Assembly: GCF_900101435.1 (NCBI RefSeq)
Contig: NZ_FMZH01000006.1
Span: 126,902-190,901 of the forward strand
DNA: 64,000 nucleotides
Origin: Pedobacter soli
GTDB lineage: Bacteria; Bacteroidota; Bacteroidia; Sphingobacteriales; Sphingobacteriaceae
Reading direction: 5' to 3'
The position numbers were made by a program, and so were the translations under genes. The first letter of the stretch is position 1, and every line of letters begins with the position of its first letter. The notes under the pieces were generated by a model. That model worked only from the letters and a program-made list of their open reading frames with translations. It did not search any database and had not been told where the DNA came from. Shown piece by piece: positions 52,259 to 59,937 of this stretch.

Positions 52259-53122
52259 CTAAAACAACAAGTGTTTCACCGTTAAACCATTATTAATTAA
52301 CTGCTTTAACGAGTCTACTCCAATGTGCAAATGCGTTTCTACATATTTCTCGGTAACACTGCTATCACTTTCGGCAGTTTTAACCCCCTCTGGTATCATT
52401 GGTTGATCGGAAACCAATAATAATGCACCTGCAGGTATTTTATTGGCAAATGCCGTAGTAAAAATGGTTGCCGTTTCCATATCTACTGCCATTGCACGTA
52501 AAGTTTTTAAATACTTCTTAAATTCCTTATCGTGCTCCCAAACCCTGCGGTTGGTGGTGTAACAGGTTCCAGTCCAGTAATCGCGGCCATAATCGCGAAT
52601 GGTGGTCGATATTGCTTTCTGCAAGGCGAAAGCCGGCAAGGCAGGCACTTCTGCAGGCAGGTAATCGTTGGATGTTCCTTCTCCCCTGATTGCCGCAATT
52701 GGCAGGATCAGATCGCCCAATTGGTTTTTCTTCTTTAAACCGCCGCATTTACCTAAAAACAATACCGCTTTCGGTTTAATAGCCGTTAACAAATCCATCA
52801 TGGTTGCCGCCAGCGGACTACCCATACCGAAGTTAATGATAGTAATGCCGTTAGCGGTAACACTCTGCATCGGCTTATCTAAACCCATAATCGGTGCGTT
52901 ATCGTTCCACTCAGAAAACATGGTTACGTATTTACTGAAATTGGTGAGCAGGATATAATCGCCAAACTGATCTAATGGTCTGCCAGTATAACGCGGCAAC
53001 CAGTTTTTCACAATTTCATCTTTAGATTTTAATCCGGCTTTAACCGGAGTTTCTACTTCTTTTACTTTTTTTGCTTTCTCTACTGCAGCTTCGTCTTTCT
53101 TTACGTCTTTTTCTTCGTTCAT
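52259..53122 (-). CDS. amn: AMP nucleosidase
   Basis: 287 residues, the short Bacteroidota form. A Lys/Glu-rich N terminus of about 35 residues is followed by the nucleoside phosphorylase fold: INFGMGSPLAATMMDLLTAI, KAVLFLGKCGGLKKKNQLGD and DMETATIFTTAFANKIP, with a late VSDQPMIPEGVK. It splits AMP to adenine and ribose 5-phosphate. Its promoter region carries a GCGTTATGCGC-type repeat (53136-53162). Confidence 0.9.
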   Translation of the reverse strand: MNEEKDVKKDEAAVEKAKKVKEVETPVKAGLKSKDEIVKNWLPRYTGRPLDQFGDYILLTNFSKYVTMFSEWNDNAPIMGLDKPMQSVTANGITIINFGMGSPLAATMMDLLTAIKPKAVLFLGKCGGLKKKNQLGDLILPIAAIRGEGTSNDYLPAEVPALPAFALQKAISTTIRDYGRDYWTGTCYTTNRRVWEHDKEFKKYLKTLRAMAVDMETATIFTTAFANKIPAGALLLVSDQPMIPEGVKTAESDSSVTEKYVETHLHIGVDSLKQLINNGLTVKHLLF

Positions 53123-53175
53123 AATCTTGTAGCTTTAAGCGTAGCGCCGGGCGCATAGCGTTAACAAATGTGATA

Positions 53176-53210
53176 TTAAAAAAAATCCCCCCGCTTTCGC
53201 GAGAGGATTT
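53176..53210 (-). terminator. clpX operon terminator
   Basis: On the minus strand AAATCCTCTCGC pairs with GCGGGGGGATTT (two G-U pairs) across a GAAA tetraloop, followed by TTTTT. It lies 10 bases after the clpX stop. Confidence 0.85.
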
Positions 53211-53219
53211 GATTCATTT

Positions 53220-54458
53220 TTAAGCAGCCTGCAACTTTTTAAAGTCGGCCTTTTCAAATTTTTCTATCGCGTAATCGAGATTGATATGCAATTCCTTGAC
53301 ATCGGTCTGGGTTGGCGTATCAAACATCGCATCAAGCATAATCGCTTCGCAAATTGATCTTAAACCACGTGCTCCCAACTTATATTCCATTGCTTTATCC
53401 ACAATAAAATCCAGAACTTCATCATCAAACACTAATTTAACATCTTCGTAAGCAAAAAGCTTAACATATTGTTTAATTAATGAATTTTTAGGCGCTGTTA
53501 AAATATTTCTTAACGAGGCTTTATCCAATGGATTTAAATGTGAAAGCACAGGAATACGGCCAATCAGCTCGGGAATTAACCCGAAAGATTTCAAATCCTG
53601 TGGTGTAATATACTTATAAAGATTTTTAAGATCTAAAACGGTCTCATCTTTCTTTACTTTATAACCTACAGCCTGTGTTCTTAAACGGTTGGCAATTTTA
53701 CGTTCAATACCATCAAATGCACCGCCACAAATAAACAGGATGTTGTTGGTATTTACCGGGATCATTTTCTGGTCAGGGTGCTTACGTCCGCCCTGAGGCG
53801 GAACGTTTACCACTGTACCTTCTAAAATCTTCAATAAAGCCTGCTGCACACCTTCACCTGATACATCGCGTGTAATAGATGGATTATCGCTTTTACGGGC
53901 AACTTTATCTACCTCATCAATATACACAATACCACGCTCGGCAGCAGTCACATCATAATCAGCAGCTTGCAGCAAACGGGTTAAAATACTTTCTACATCC
54001 TCCCCCACATAACCAGCTTCGGTTAAAACTGTTGCATCGCAGATACAGAAAGGCACATGCAAAATTTTAGCGATGGTTTTAGCCAGTAAAGTTTTACCTG
54101 TACCTGTTTCGCCCACCAACATGATATTCGATTTCTCGATCTCAATCTCGTCTTTATCAACCTTTTGGTTTAAACGTTTGTAGTGGTTATAAACCGCAAC
54201 TGATAATACTTTTTTCGCATCATCCTGACCAATTACATACTGATCGAGGTGCTGTTTAATTTCAAGAGGCTTTAATAAATTAATTGCCTCCTGAATATTT
54301 TTCGTCCCTTTGGTTCCTAACTCCTGCGCAAGCAACTGATTGGCCTGGGTAACGCATTTATCGCAGATAAACGCATCCATACCTTCAATTAACATTAAAG
54401 TTTCATGCTTGCCAGAATGGCAGAATGAGCAGCGGGATTCTTTATTTTGTTTCGCCAT
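53220..54458 (-). CDS. clpX: ATP-dependent Clp protease ATP-binding subunit ClpX
   Basis: 412 residues from the ATG at 54458 ([13 protein letters not shown]). N-terminal zinc domain (CSFC at 10-13, later CDKC), AAA+ core with Walker [25 protein letters not shown] and the sensor region [12 protein letters not shown]. It unfolds tagged substrates for ClpP. The start overlaps the clpP stop region by 17 bases, so the two are translationally coupled. Confidence 0.96.
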   Translation of the reverse strand: MAKQNKESRCSFCHSGKHETLMLIEGMDAFICDKCVTQANQLLAQELGTKGTKNIQEAINLLKPLEIKQHLDQYVIGQDDAKKVLSVAVYNHYKRLNQKVDKDEIEIEKSNIMLVGETGTGKTLLAKTIAKILHVPFCICDATVLTEAGYVGEDVESILTRLLQAADYDVTAAERGIVYIDEVDKVARKSDNPSITRDVSGEGVQQALLKILEGTVVNVPPQGGRKHPDQKMIPVNTNNILFICGGAFDGIERKIANRLRTQAVGYKVKKDETVLDLKNLYKYITPQDLKSFGLIPELIGRIPVLSHLNPLDKASLRNILTAPKNSLIKQYVKLFAYEDVKLVFDDEVLDFIVDKAMEYKLGARGLRSICEAIMLDAMFDTPTQTDVKELHINLDYAIEKFEKADFKKLQAA

Positions 54459-55149
54459 TTTTATTTGCGTTTCTCGATAAAACTTCGTCAACCATACCAA
54501 ATCCTTTTGCCTCATCGGCAGTCATCCAGTAATCGCGGTCTGAAGCTTTCTCTACCCAGTCATAAGACTGTCCAGAGTGCTCTGAAATGATATCGTATAA
54601 TTCTTTTTTCAATTTCAACATTTCTCTTAAGTTGATTTCCATATCAGAGGCTACCCCTTGTGCGCCACCTGATGGCTGGTGAATCATTACTCTTGAGTGT
54701 GGTAAAGCAGCACGTTTACCTTTAGCACCTGCTACCAATAAAACAGCGCCCATTGAAGCTGCCATACCGGTACAAATTGTAGCCACATCCGGCTGAATAT
54801 ATTGCATGGTATCGTAAATACCTAAACCAGCATATACCGAACCGCCCGGCGAGTTAATATAGATCTGAATATCACGCTCTGCATCAGCCGATTGCAGGAA
54901 CAACAATTGCGCCTGGATGATGTTTGCATTCTGATCATAAATCGCATCACCTAAAAAGATAATACGGTCCATCATTAACCTCGAAAATACGTCCATCTGA
55001 GCAACATTTAACTGACGCTCTTCAATGATATATGGCGTCATGTTCTGAGGGTTCAGATTAGCCTGTGCAATAAATTTATCTACGTGTAAACCGCCAATTC
55101 CCTGATGTTTAACGGCAAATTTCCTGAATTCTTGTGAGTCTATGTTCAT
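54442..55149 (-). CDS. clpP: ATP-dependent Clp protease proteolytic subunit ClpP
   Basis: 235 residues from the ATG at 55149 (MNIDSQEFRKFAVKHQG). Catalytic Ser in GMAASMGAVL, His in SRVMIHQPSGGAQG, Asp in the later part; INSPGGSVYAGLGIYDTMQ precedes them. The N-terminal 40 residues are a propeptide-like extension compared with E. coli. It forms the protease ring with ClpX. A repeat and a four-helix-bundle gene separate it from tig. Confidence 0.96.
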   Translation of the reverse strand: MNIDSQEFRKFAVKHQGIGGLHVDKFIAQANLNPQNMTPYIIEERQLNVAQMDVFSRLMMDRIIFLGDAIYDQNANIIQAQLLFLQSADAERDIQIYINSPGGSVYAGLGIYDTMQYIQPDVATICTGMAASMGAVLLVAGAKGKRAALPHSRVMIHQPSGGAQGVASDMEINLREMLKLKKELYDIISEHSGQSYDWVEKASDRDYWMTADEAKGFGMVDEVLSRNANKNGETK

Positions 55150-55151
55150 GA

Positions 55152-55186
55152 TTATAGAGTTTGGCGTTTTGCGATAAGCGTTTAGG
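55152..55186. repeat. GCGTTTGGCG-type word repeat, left of the four-helix gene
   Basis: GAGTTTGGCGTTTTGCGATA followed by AGCGTTTAGGC. It shares words with 55596-55635 and 25141-25204. Confidence 0.5.
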
Positions 55187-55203
55187 CTATCCAAATACGC
55201 GGG

Positions 55204-55563
55204 TTACTTTAATAAATATTTCCTGAAGTTGGTTAATTTCCGTGCCAATTTATCTAATTCTTCCAGATAATCATTCAACTCTGTGTCAGAAATATATTTT
55301 CTCCGTTCTAAAACTACTAAAATATTTGCATTCTCGAACGTAGAACGATGTGCAATATTCAGATAATGAGCAAATTCCTTATTGGAAACAGCTCCAGAGC
55401 CTTCGGCAATATTATTAGATATGCTAAGAGCAGCCCCATTGAGCTGCTCTGCAAATCTGTATTTTTTATCAACTGACAATCGGTCAGCTATATCAAGTAA
55501 TTTATCAGTTATCTCAATTGATAACTGCCAAACTTCCAGCGATTGAAATTTAAATTGAGCCAT
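55204..55563 (-). CDS. four-helix bundle protein (S23 / 23S rRNA-intervening-sequence type)
   Basis: 119 residues from the ATG at 55563 (MAQFKFQSLEVWQLSIEI). The pattern FQSLEVWQLS, RFAEQLNGAALSISNNIAEG, FAHYLNIAHRSTFENANIL (core FAHYLNIA) and a final LARKLTNFRK is the S23/IVP four-helix bundle family, encoded in 23S rRNA intervening sequences and as free-standing genes in many Bacteroidota; the Avd protein of diversity-generating retroelements has the same fold. No reverse transcriptase or variable repeat is nearby. It sits inside the tig-clpP-clpX operon, flanked by similar repeats. Confidence 0.85.
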   Translation of the reverse strand: MAQFKFQSLEVWQLSIEITDKLLDIADRLSVDKKYRFAEQLNGAALSISNNIAEGSGAVSNKEFAHYLNIAHRSTFENANILVVLERRKYISDTELNDYLEELDKLARKLTNFRKYLLK

Positions 55564-55595
55564 CACTAAATATAGAAATAGCACAGTCGATTTCC

Positions 55596-55635
55596 AAGCG
55601 CCTTACGCCAAACGCTTCCCGCCTTACGCTTTGTC
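55596..55635. repeat. GCGTTTGGCGTAAGGCG repeat, right of the four-helix gene
   Basis: On the minus strand the repeat begins at the tig stop codon (GCG TAA GGCGGG) and continues AAGCGTTTGGCGTAAGGCGC. It matches the 55152 and 25141 copies. Confidence 0.55.
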
Positions 55636-56973
55636 TAGCGCGATAAACTTATCGTAATCGATGTCTTTTTGCTCTAAAGTAACGATGGTTTTAATTTGTT
55701 CGAAAGTTTTTAAAGCTTTAACCTCTTCGAAAACGCGGTTTGCATTTTCTTTTTCCTGTAAGAACTGAACAGCGTATTGTGCCAGTTGATCTTCAGGAAG
55801 CGGACTTGGGCTGTACATTCTGAACTGCGCATCTAATTTAGCTTTAGCAGCCTGAACAACATCTTCGTATTTAATTTCGATGCTGTTATCTTTAATGATT
55901 TTGTTTTCGATTAAAGTCCATTTCAGGTTTTTAGCGAAATCATCATAACCTTCTGCCAATTCTTCGTCGGTTAATTTTTCGTTTGTAGCTTTTAACCAGC
56001 GACGTAAAAACTCATCAGGTAATTCGAAAGTGTGTTTCTTTAAAAGATCTTCGTAAATATCGTTCGATAATTTACGTTCAGCATCTTGCTTGAACATGCT
56101 TTCTACTTCTTCAGTAATTTTAGTTCTGAAACCAGCTTCGTCAGTTACCGTACCTTCGCCAAATAATTTATCGAAAAACTCCTGGTTTAAATCTGATTCT
56201 TCTAAACGGTTTACATTTTTAACTGCTAATTTGAAGTTAGATTTTAAATCAGCTGCATCTTCTTCAGAAATATTTAAAGCTTTAGCTACAACTGCTGCAT
56301 CATCAAATGCTTTTACTAAATCAACAGTAACTTCATCCTCTTTCTTTAAACCTACTAACGATTTAAGGATTTTCTTGTCTTTAACTAAATCTAAACGAAG
56401 GGTTGCAGTGCTTGAAATACCACCTTCGAAAACAGCACCATCAGCACCTAGTTGTGTTAACTCGACATAAAGTACGTCACCTTCTGCAGATACTTCAGGA
56501 TTAGTCATTTTACCGTAGCTGCGACGGATATTTTTGATACGGCTTTCTAAAGTTTCTTTATCAGCTTTAACAACGTATTCGGTATATTTATCTTTAGATG
56601 AAACGTTTACATCAAAAGCAGGTGCTAAACCTAACTCGTAATCAAATTCGAATTCATCTGTGTTATCCCATTTAAACTCACGCTCATCGTCCATTTGCGG
56701 CAATGGCTGACCTAAAATTTCTAATTTCTGCTCAGCAATGTAGTTTGATAGGGTATCGTTTAACAAATTGTTAACCTCTTCTACCAAAATGCTTTTACCG
56801 TACATTTTTTTGATGTGGGCAGCAGGAACCATCCCTTTACGGAAACCAGGTAATTGTGCTTTTTTAGCTTGATCTTTAATGGCTTTTTCTACTTTGCCAG
56901 AATAATCAGCTGGTGCGATTTTGATTTTTACAACAGCATTTAAGTTGCCGGTTTTTTCCTGTGTAATATTCAT
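55624..56973 (-). CDS. tig: trigger factor
   Basis: 449 residues from the ATG at 56973 (MNITQEKTGNLNAVVKIKI); the longer reading to 57075 crosses a repeat. The ribosome-binding N domain (QLPGFRKGMVPAAHIKKMYG, with the FRKG motif), a middle domain with a reduced PPIase-like part (about 150-235) and the C-terminal chaperone arms are present. It folds nascent chains at the ribosome exit. It is the first gene of the tig - four-helix - clpP - clpX cluster. Confidence 0.92.
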   Translation of the reverse strand: MNITQEKTGNLNAVVKIKIAPADYSGKVEKAIKDQAKKAQLPGFRKGMVPAAHIKKMYGKSILVEEVNNLLNDTLSNYIAEQKLEILGQPLPQMDDEREFKWDNTDEFEFDYELGLAPAFDVNVSSKDKYTEYVVKADKETLESRIKNIRRSYGKMTNPEVSAEGDVLYVELTQLGADGAVFEGGISSTATLRLDLVKDKKILKSLVGLKKEDEVTVDLVKAFDDAAVVAKALNISEEDAADLKSNFKLAVKNVNRLEESDLNQEFFDKLFGEGTVTDEAGFRTKITEEVESMFKQDAERKLSNDIYEDLLKKHTFELPDEFLRRWLKATNEKLTDEELAEGYDDFAKNLKWTLIENKIIKDNSIEIKYEDVVQAAKAKLDAQFRMYSPSPLPEDQLAQYAVQFLQEKENANRVFEEVKALKTFEQIKTIVTLEQKDIDYDKFIALDKA

Positions 56974-57093
56974 TTTTATGAGATATGAGTATTGAGATGT
57001 GCAATTAGACCAGAGCATTGAGATATGAGATTTGAGAACAAACCATATATCACCGCACCCGGCACAGCACATCAATTTTTATTAATCAATGTT

Positions 57094-57131
57094 TTAAAAA
57101 ACAAAACCGTTCCGATGTTAAATCGAAACGG
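57094..57131 (-). terminator. terminator of tRNA-Leu(UAG) copy 1
   Basis: On the minus strand CCGTTTCGAT / ATCGGAACGG with a five-base loop, followed by TTTTGTTTTTT. Confidence 0.75.
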
Positions 57132-57144
57132 CCTTTATCTTGTG

Positions 57145-57226
57145 TGCGGAAGAAGGGACTCGAACCCCCACGCCGTGAAGCGCCAGATCCTAAGTCTGGT
57201 GCGGCTACCAATTACGCCACTTCCGC
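57145..57226 (-). tRNA. tRNA-Leu(UAG), copy 1
   Basis: 82 bases on the minus strand: acceptor GCGGAAG/CTTCCGC plus A, anticodon stem CCAGA/TCTGG with loop CTTAGGA (anticodon TAG), a long variable arm and T arm GGGGTTCGAGTCCC. CCA is not encoded. Identical to the copy at 57500. Confidence 0.93.
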
Positions 57227-57248
57227 AGTTAGGATGTTGTAAGGACTG

Positions 57249-57278
57249 CAAAGATAGAAACAAGATTCAAAAATCAAA
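57249..57278 (-). promoter_or_regulatory. promoter of tRNA-Leu(UAG) copy 1
   Basis: On the minus strand TTTG (57275-57278), 18 bases, TATCTTTG (57249-57256). Confidence 0.7.
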
Positions 57279-57461
57279 AGGCATCGATCATATTTTATGC
57301 ATTATTCTCTTAAAAAAATGCTAACTCACTAATTTTTAAGGAGAAAATTTTCGATATCGTGTTCTTTTTTCACTGGTTGGAGGCCCACCAACCAGCTTTA
57401 GTGCTTGTTCTTCTGTGTTTCGACTGGTGCTGACACCAGCCGATAGAACGACTTATACAAA

Positions 57462-57491
57462 AAAACCGCTCTGGATTAGCAGAACGGTTTT
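57462..57491 (-). terminator. terminator of tRNA-Leu(UAG) copy 2
   Basis: AAAACCGTTCTG / CAGAGCGGTTTT with a six-base loop and a following T tract on the minus strand. Confidence 0.75.
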
Positions 57492-57499
57492 AATTATAG

Positions 57500-57581
57500 T
57501 GCGGAAGAAGGGACTCGAACCCCCACGCCGTGAAGCGCCAGATCCTAAGTCTGGTGCGGCTACCAATTACGCCACTTCCGC
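57500..57581 (-). tRNA. tRNA-Leu(UAG), copy 2
   Basis: 82 bases, identical in sequence to 57145-57226, anticodon TAG. It has its own promoter and terminator, so the pair is a duplication of the whole unit rather than a polycistronic tRNA. Confidence 0.93.
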
Positions 57582-57603
57582 ATCTCAGGATGTTTAATGC
57601 GTG

Positions 57604-57633
57604 CAAAGATAGAAATTAGATTCAATAATCAAA
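57604..57633 (-). promoter_or_regulatory. promoter of tRNA-Leu(UAG) copy 2
   Basis: On the minus strand TTTG (57630-57633), 18 bases, TATCTTTG (57604-57611), same spacing as copy 1. Confidence 0.7.
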
Positions 57634-57840
57634 CTTTAATATGCAGCCTGAAAGTATAAATAATGAACAGTCTTCCTTTGCTATAGTATAGCTAAAAAAT
57701 GAAAGTACTGTGTTGCTGTAAGATAGCATTGAACTCCATAATTTTTCGGCAACAAACCCCATGAAAAAATATTTTATCTTTTTTAACAGCAGCCAGATTT
57801 CAACCCAGACTTTTCAGGTTTTCCCGCTTAAACTTTCAGT

Positions 57841-58143
57841 TTAGAATTTAATTAAGGTCACATCAATCAGCTCCGGACCACCATCAACCGGGTAGCCAGC
57901 CACTTTTTTTCCTTTTACCGTAACTTCCCTGTTCAGGTAATTATCAAAATTAATACTGTTGCTTTTTAGCGCATAGCTTTTATCTGCTGTTTTTAGCAAA
58001 TGCGTACCATATTGAAAAGTAGTCATGCCTAGTTTTTCAATTTTACCACTTACGGTTACAGCACCAGCACTTTTGCCATTATTCATTGTTGTACAACCAG
58101 AAAGTGCTGCAACAAACAGGGATAGAATTAATATCTTTTTCAT
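57841..58143 (-). CDS. small lipoprotein
   Basis: 100 residues with a lipoprotein signal (LSGCTT, Cys at 17). The mature part is a small beta-rich domain (VTVSGKIEKLGMTTFQYG, EVTVKGKKVAGYPVDGGPEL) resembling OB-like or DUF-type lipoproteins that carry a bound cofactor, but it is not recognised. Stop and start fit normal genes. Confidence 0.7.
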   Translation of the reverse strand: MKKILILSLFVAALSGCTTMNNGKSAGAVTVSGKIEKLGMTTFQYGTHLLKTADKSYALKSNSINFDNYLNREVTVKGKKVAGYPVDGGPELIDVTLIKF

Positions 58144-58202
58144 GATAGTTTAAACGGATTAATTTACAATACGCTACAATTTAAGAAAATTTAACAGGCG
58201 TC

Positions 58203-59000
58203 TTAATACAATTGTTTCTGAAATTCGAAAAAGTACTGCACAGCCTTAACCAGTCTGCTGCCATACCAGCTAAACATTTCACCATCTACCAGCATCACTT
58301 TGGCATGGGGTACCGCAGCCTGTATTTCTTTAATATGTTTTTCGGCAAAAGGGTAAGGTTCTGATGAAAGCAGAATGAGTTCGCAGTTGGCAGTTTTCAG
58401 TTGCTCAAGCGTTAGCTCAGGGTAGCGTTGCCGGGTGATTACGTTTGTCATGCCGTTGCTTAGCAATATATTATCAAGAAAAGTATTCTTTCCAGCAGCC
58501 ATATAGGGTTTCCGCCAGATCAGGTAGGCTACTTTTTTATCAATACGATGTTGCGCAGCCAGCATCTTCAGGTCATTAAAACCGGCAGAAATTAAATGGT
58601 TTAAATAAGCAGCTTCAGGTTCGCGATCCACAAGTTCCCCTATCTGGCCAATGGTTTTCATGGCATCATCGAGCGTAAAAATATCGCTCATCCAAACCGG
58701 GCAGTATACTTCAAGCTCTTCAATATCGCTCTGCGTATTTTCTTCCTTATTGCCGATAATTAAATCGGGCTTTAAATCTTTAATCAGATCGATATTCAAT
58801 TTTTTTGTTCCACCCACTTTGGTACGGGCAGCAAACTTTTCTATCGGATGGATGCAAAACTTGGTCAAACCGATAATTTCGGTGTCGAGCCCTAAATCAA
58901 ACAACAACTCGGTTTGGGAAGGCACCACAGAAACAATCCGTTTGGGCGGAAAATTAATGGTAACCTCCCGCCCCATCTGATCGGTAAATGTTTTTTGCAT
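58203..59000 (-). CDS. BtuF/helical-backbone metal receptor family protein, no signal peptide
   Basis: 265 residues. DQMGREVTINFPPKRIVSVV, TELLFDLGLDTEIIGLTKFC, KLNIDLIKDLKPDLIIGNKE and TNVITRQRYPELTLEQLKTA are the type III solute-binding pattern of BtuF-like cobalamin or siderophore receptors. The start is fixed: an in-frame stop lies 12 bases upstream of the ATG, and the protein begins directly with the binding domain, so there is no signal peptide. It is likely cytoplasmic. A -7 box ends four bases before the ATG. Confidence 0.85.
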   Translation of the reverse strand: MQKTFTDQMGREVTINFPPKRIVSVVPSQTELLFDLGLDTEIIGLTKFCIHPIEKFAARTKVGGTKKLNIDLIKDLKPDLIIGNKEENTQSDIEELEVYCPVWMSDIFTLDDAMKTIGQIGELVDREPEAAYLNHLISAGFNDLKMLAAQHRIDKKVAYLIWRKPYMAAGKNTFLDNILLSNGMTNVITRQRYPELTLEQLKTANCELILLSSEPYPFAEKHIKEIQAAVPHAKVMLVDGEMFSWYGSRLVKAVQYFFEFQKQLY

Positions 59001-59004
59001 GGAG

Positions 59005-59012
59005 CAAAGTTA
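59005..59012 (-). promoter_or_regulatory. -7 box four bases before the BtuF-like ATG
   Basis: On the minus strand TAACTTTG (59005-59012), then CTCC and the ATG at 59000. Predicted leaderless mRNA; the -33 region lies in the tandem repeat and is not consensus. Confidence 0.5.
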
Positions 59013-59014
59013 AT

Positions 59015-59168
59015 TTAACCACAGATAAAAAGGATAAACACAGATAGAAATTGTGACCATTCCAAATCTGCACTTATCCTCAGTCAGTTTTTAACCACAG
59101 ATAAAAAGGATAAACACAGATAGAAATTGTTACCATTCCAAATCTGCACTTATCCTCGGCAAGTTATT
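59015..59168. repeat. 76-base tandem duplication
   Basis: Two nearly identical units starting TTAACCACAGATAAAAAGGA at 59015 and 59091, differing at a few positions. It lies between the BtuF-like gene and the ABC ATPase gene. Confidence 0.85.
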
Positions 59169-59185
59169 TAAATAATGATATGGAT

Positions 59186-59869
59186 CTAACTTAATACAGC
59201 CACATCTTCTTTTACCACACCATCGGCAATGTGCAATATCCGGTTTCCGTATTGTGCGTTCTTTTCTGAATGGGTAACCTGAATAATGGTAATCCCCTCC
59301 TCTTCATTGAGCTTTTTAAACAAGCTCATAATTTCTTCGGCCTGTGCCGATTGGAGGTTTCCTGTCGGTTCATCGGCCAGAATGATAGAAGGTTGTGCAG
59401 CTAATGCACGGGCAATGCCAACCAGCTGCTGCTGTCCGCCTGATAGCTGATTGGGAAATAAATCTTTTTTAGCTACGATGTTAAAACGGTCGAGCAGATC
59501 GGCGATCCTGCTGGCACGTTCTGCACTGCCCACCTTCTTGTATAAAAGCGGGGCTTCAATGTTTTCGTAAACGGTCATTTCATCAATTAGGTGGTAAGCC
59601 TGAAACACAAAGCCGATGTGGTTGCGGTATAGCTCGATGCGCTTACGTTCGCTTAGGCTGGTTACATCTTCGCCCATAAAATGATAAGTGCCATAAGTGG
59701 GTTCTTCGAGCATGCCTATAATATTAAGCAAAGTCGATTTTCCGGCGCCAGAGGGCCCCATAATGGAAACGAACTCGCCCTGGTTAATGGTAGTGGTTAC
59801 CAGGCGTAACACATAATTTTTAACGCCCTTATTGGCGTAATACTTTTCGATATTGGTAAGTTGTATCAT
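59186..59869 (-). CDS. MacB/LolD-type ABC transporter ATP-binding protein
   Basis: 227 residues: Walker [10 protein letters not shown], signature LSGGQQQLVGIARAL, Walker B IILADEPTGNLQ. The permease gene lies 68 bases upstream, and both permeases and this ATPase read from the same strand, forming a MacB-like efflux or signalling transporter operon. Confidence 0.9.
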   Translation of the reverse strand: MIQLTNIEKYYANKGVKNYVLRLVTTTINQGEFVSIMGPSGAGKSTLLNIIGMLEEPTYGTYHFMGEDVTSLSERKRIELYRNHIGFVFQAYHLIDEMTVYENIEAPLLYKKVGSAERASRIADLLDRFNIVAKKDLFPNQLSGGQQQLVGIARALAAQPSIILADEPTGNLQSAQAEEIMSLFKKLNEEEGITIIQVTHSEKNAQYGNRILHIADGVVKEDVAVLS

Positions 59870-59937
59870 ATTTTTATGGTTAAGCGGGAAGCGGTTAGCG
59901 AAAAATCTACGATGAACGCCAAAAGCTATCCGCAGGT

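Noticed and set aside
55204..55563. Diversity-generating retroelement accessory protein (Avd)
   Set aside because: Fold family matches, but there is no reverse transcriptase, template repeat or variable repeat in the window.
57025..57324. 99-residue frame across tRNA-Leu(UAG)
   Set aside because: It reads through the tRNA and terminator; the same is true of the frame at 57415-57597.
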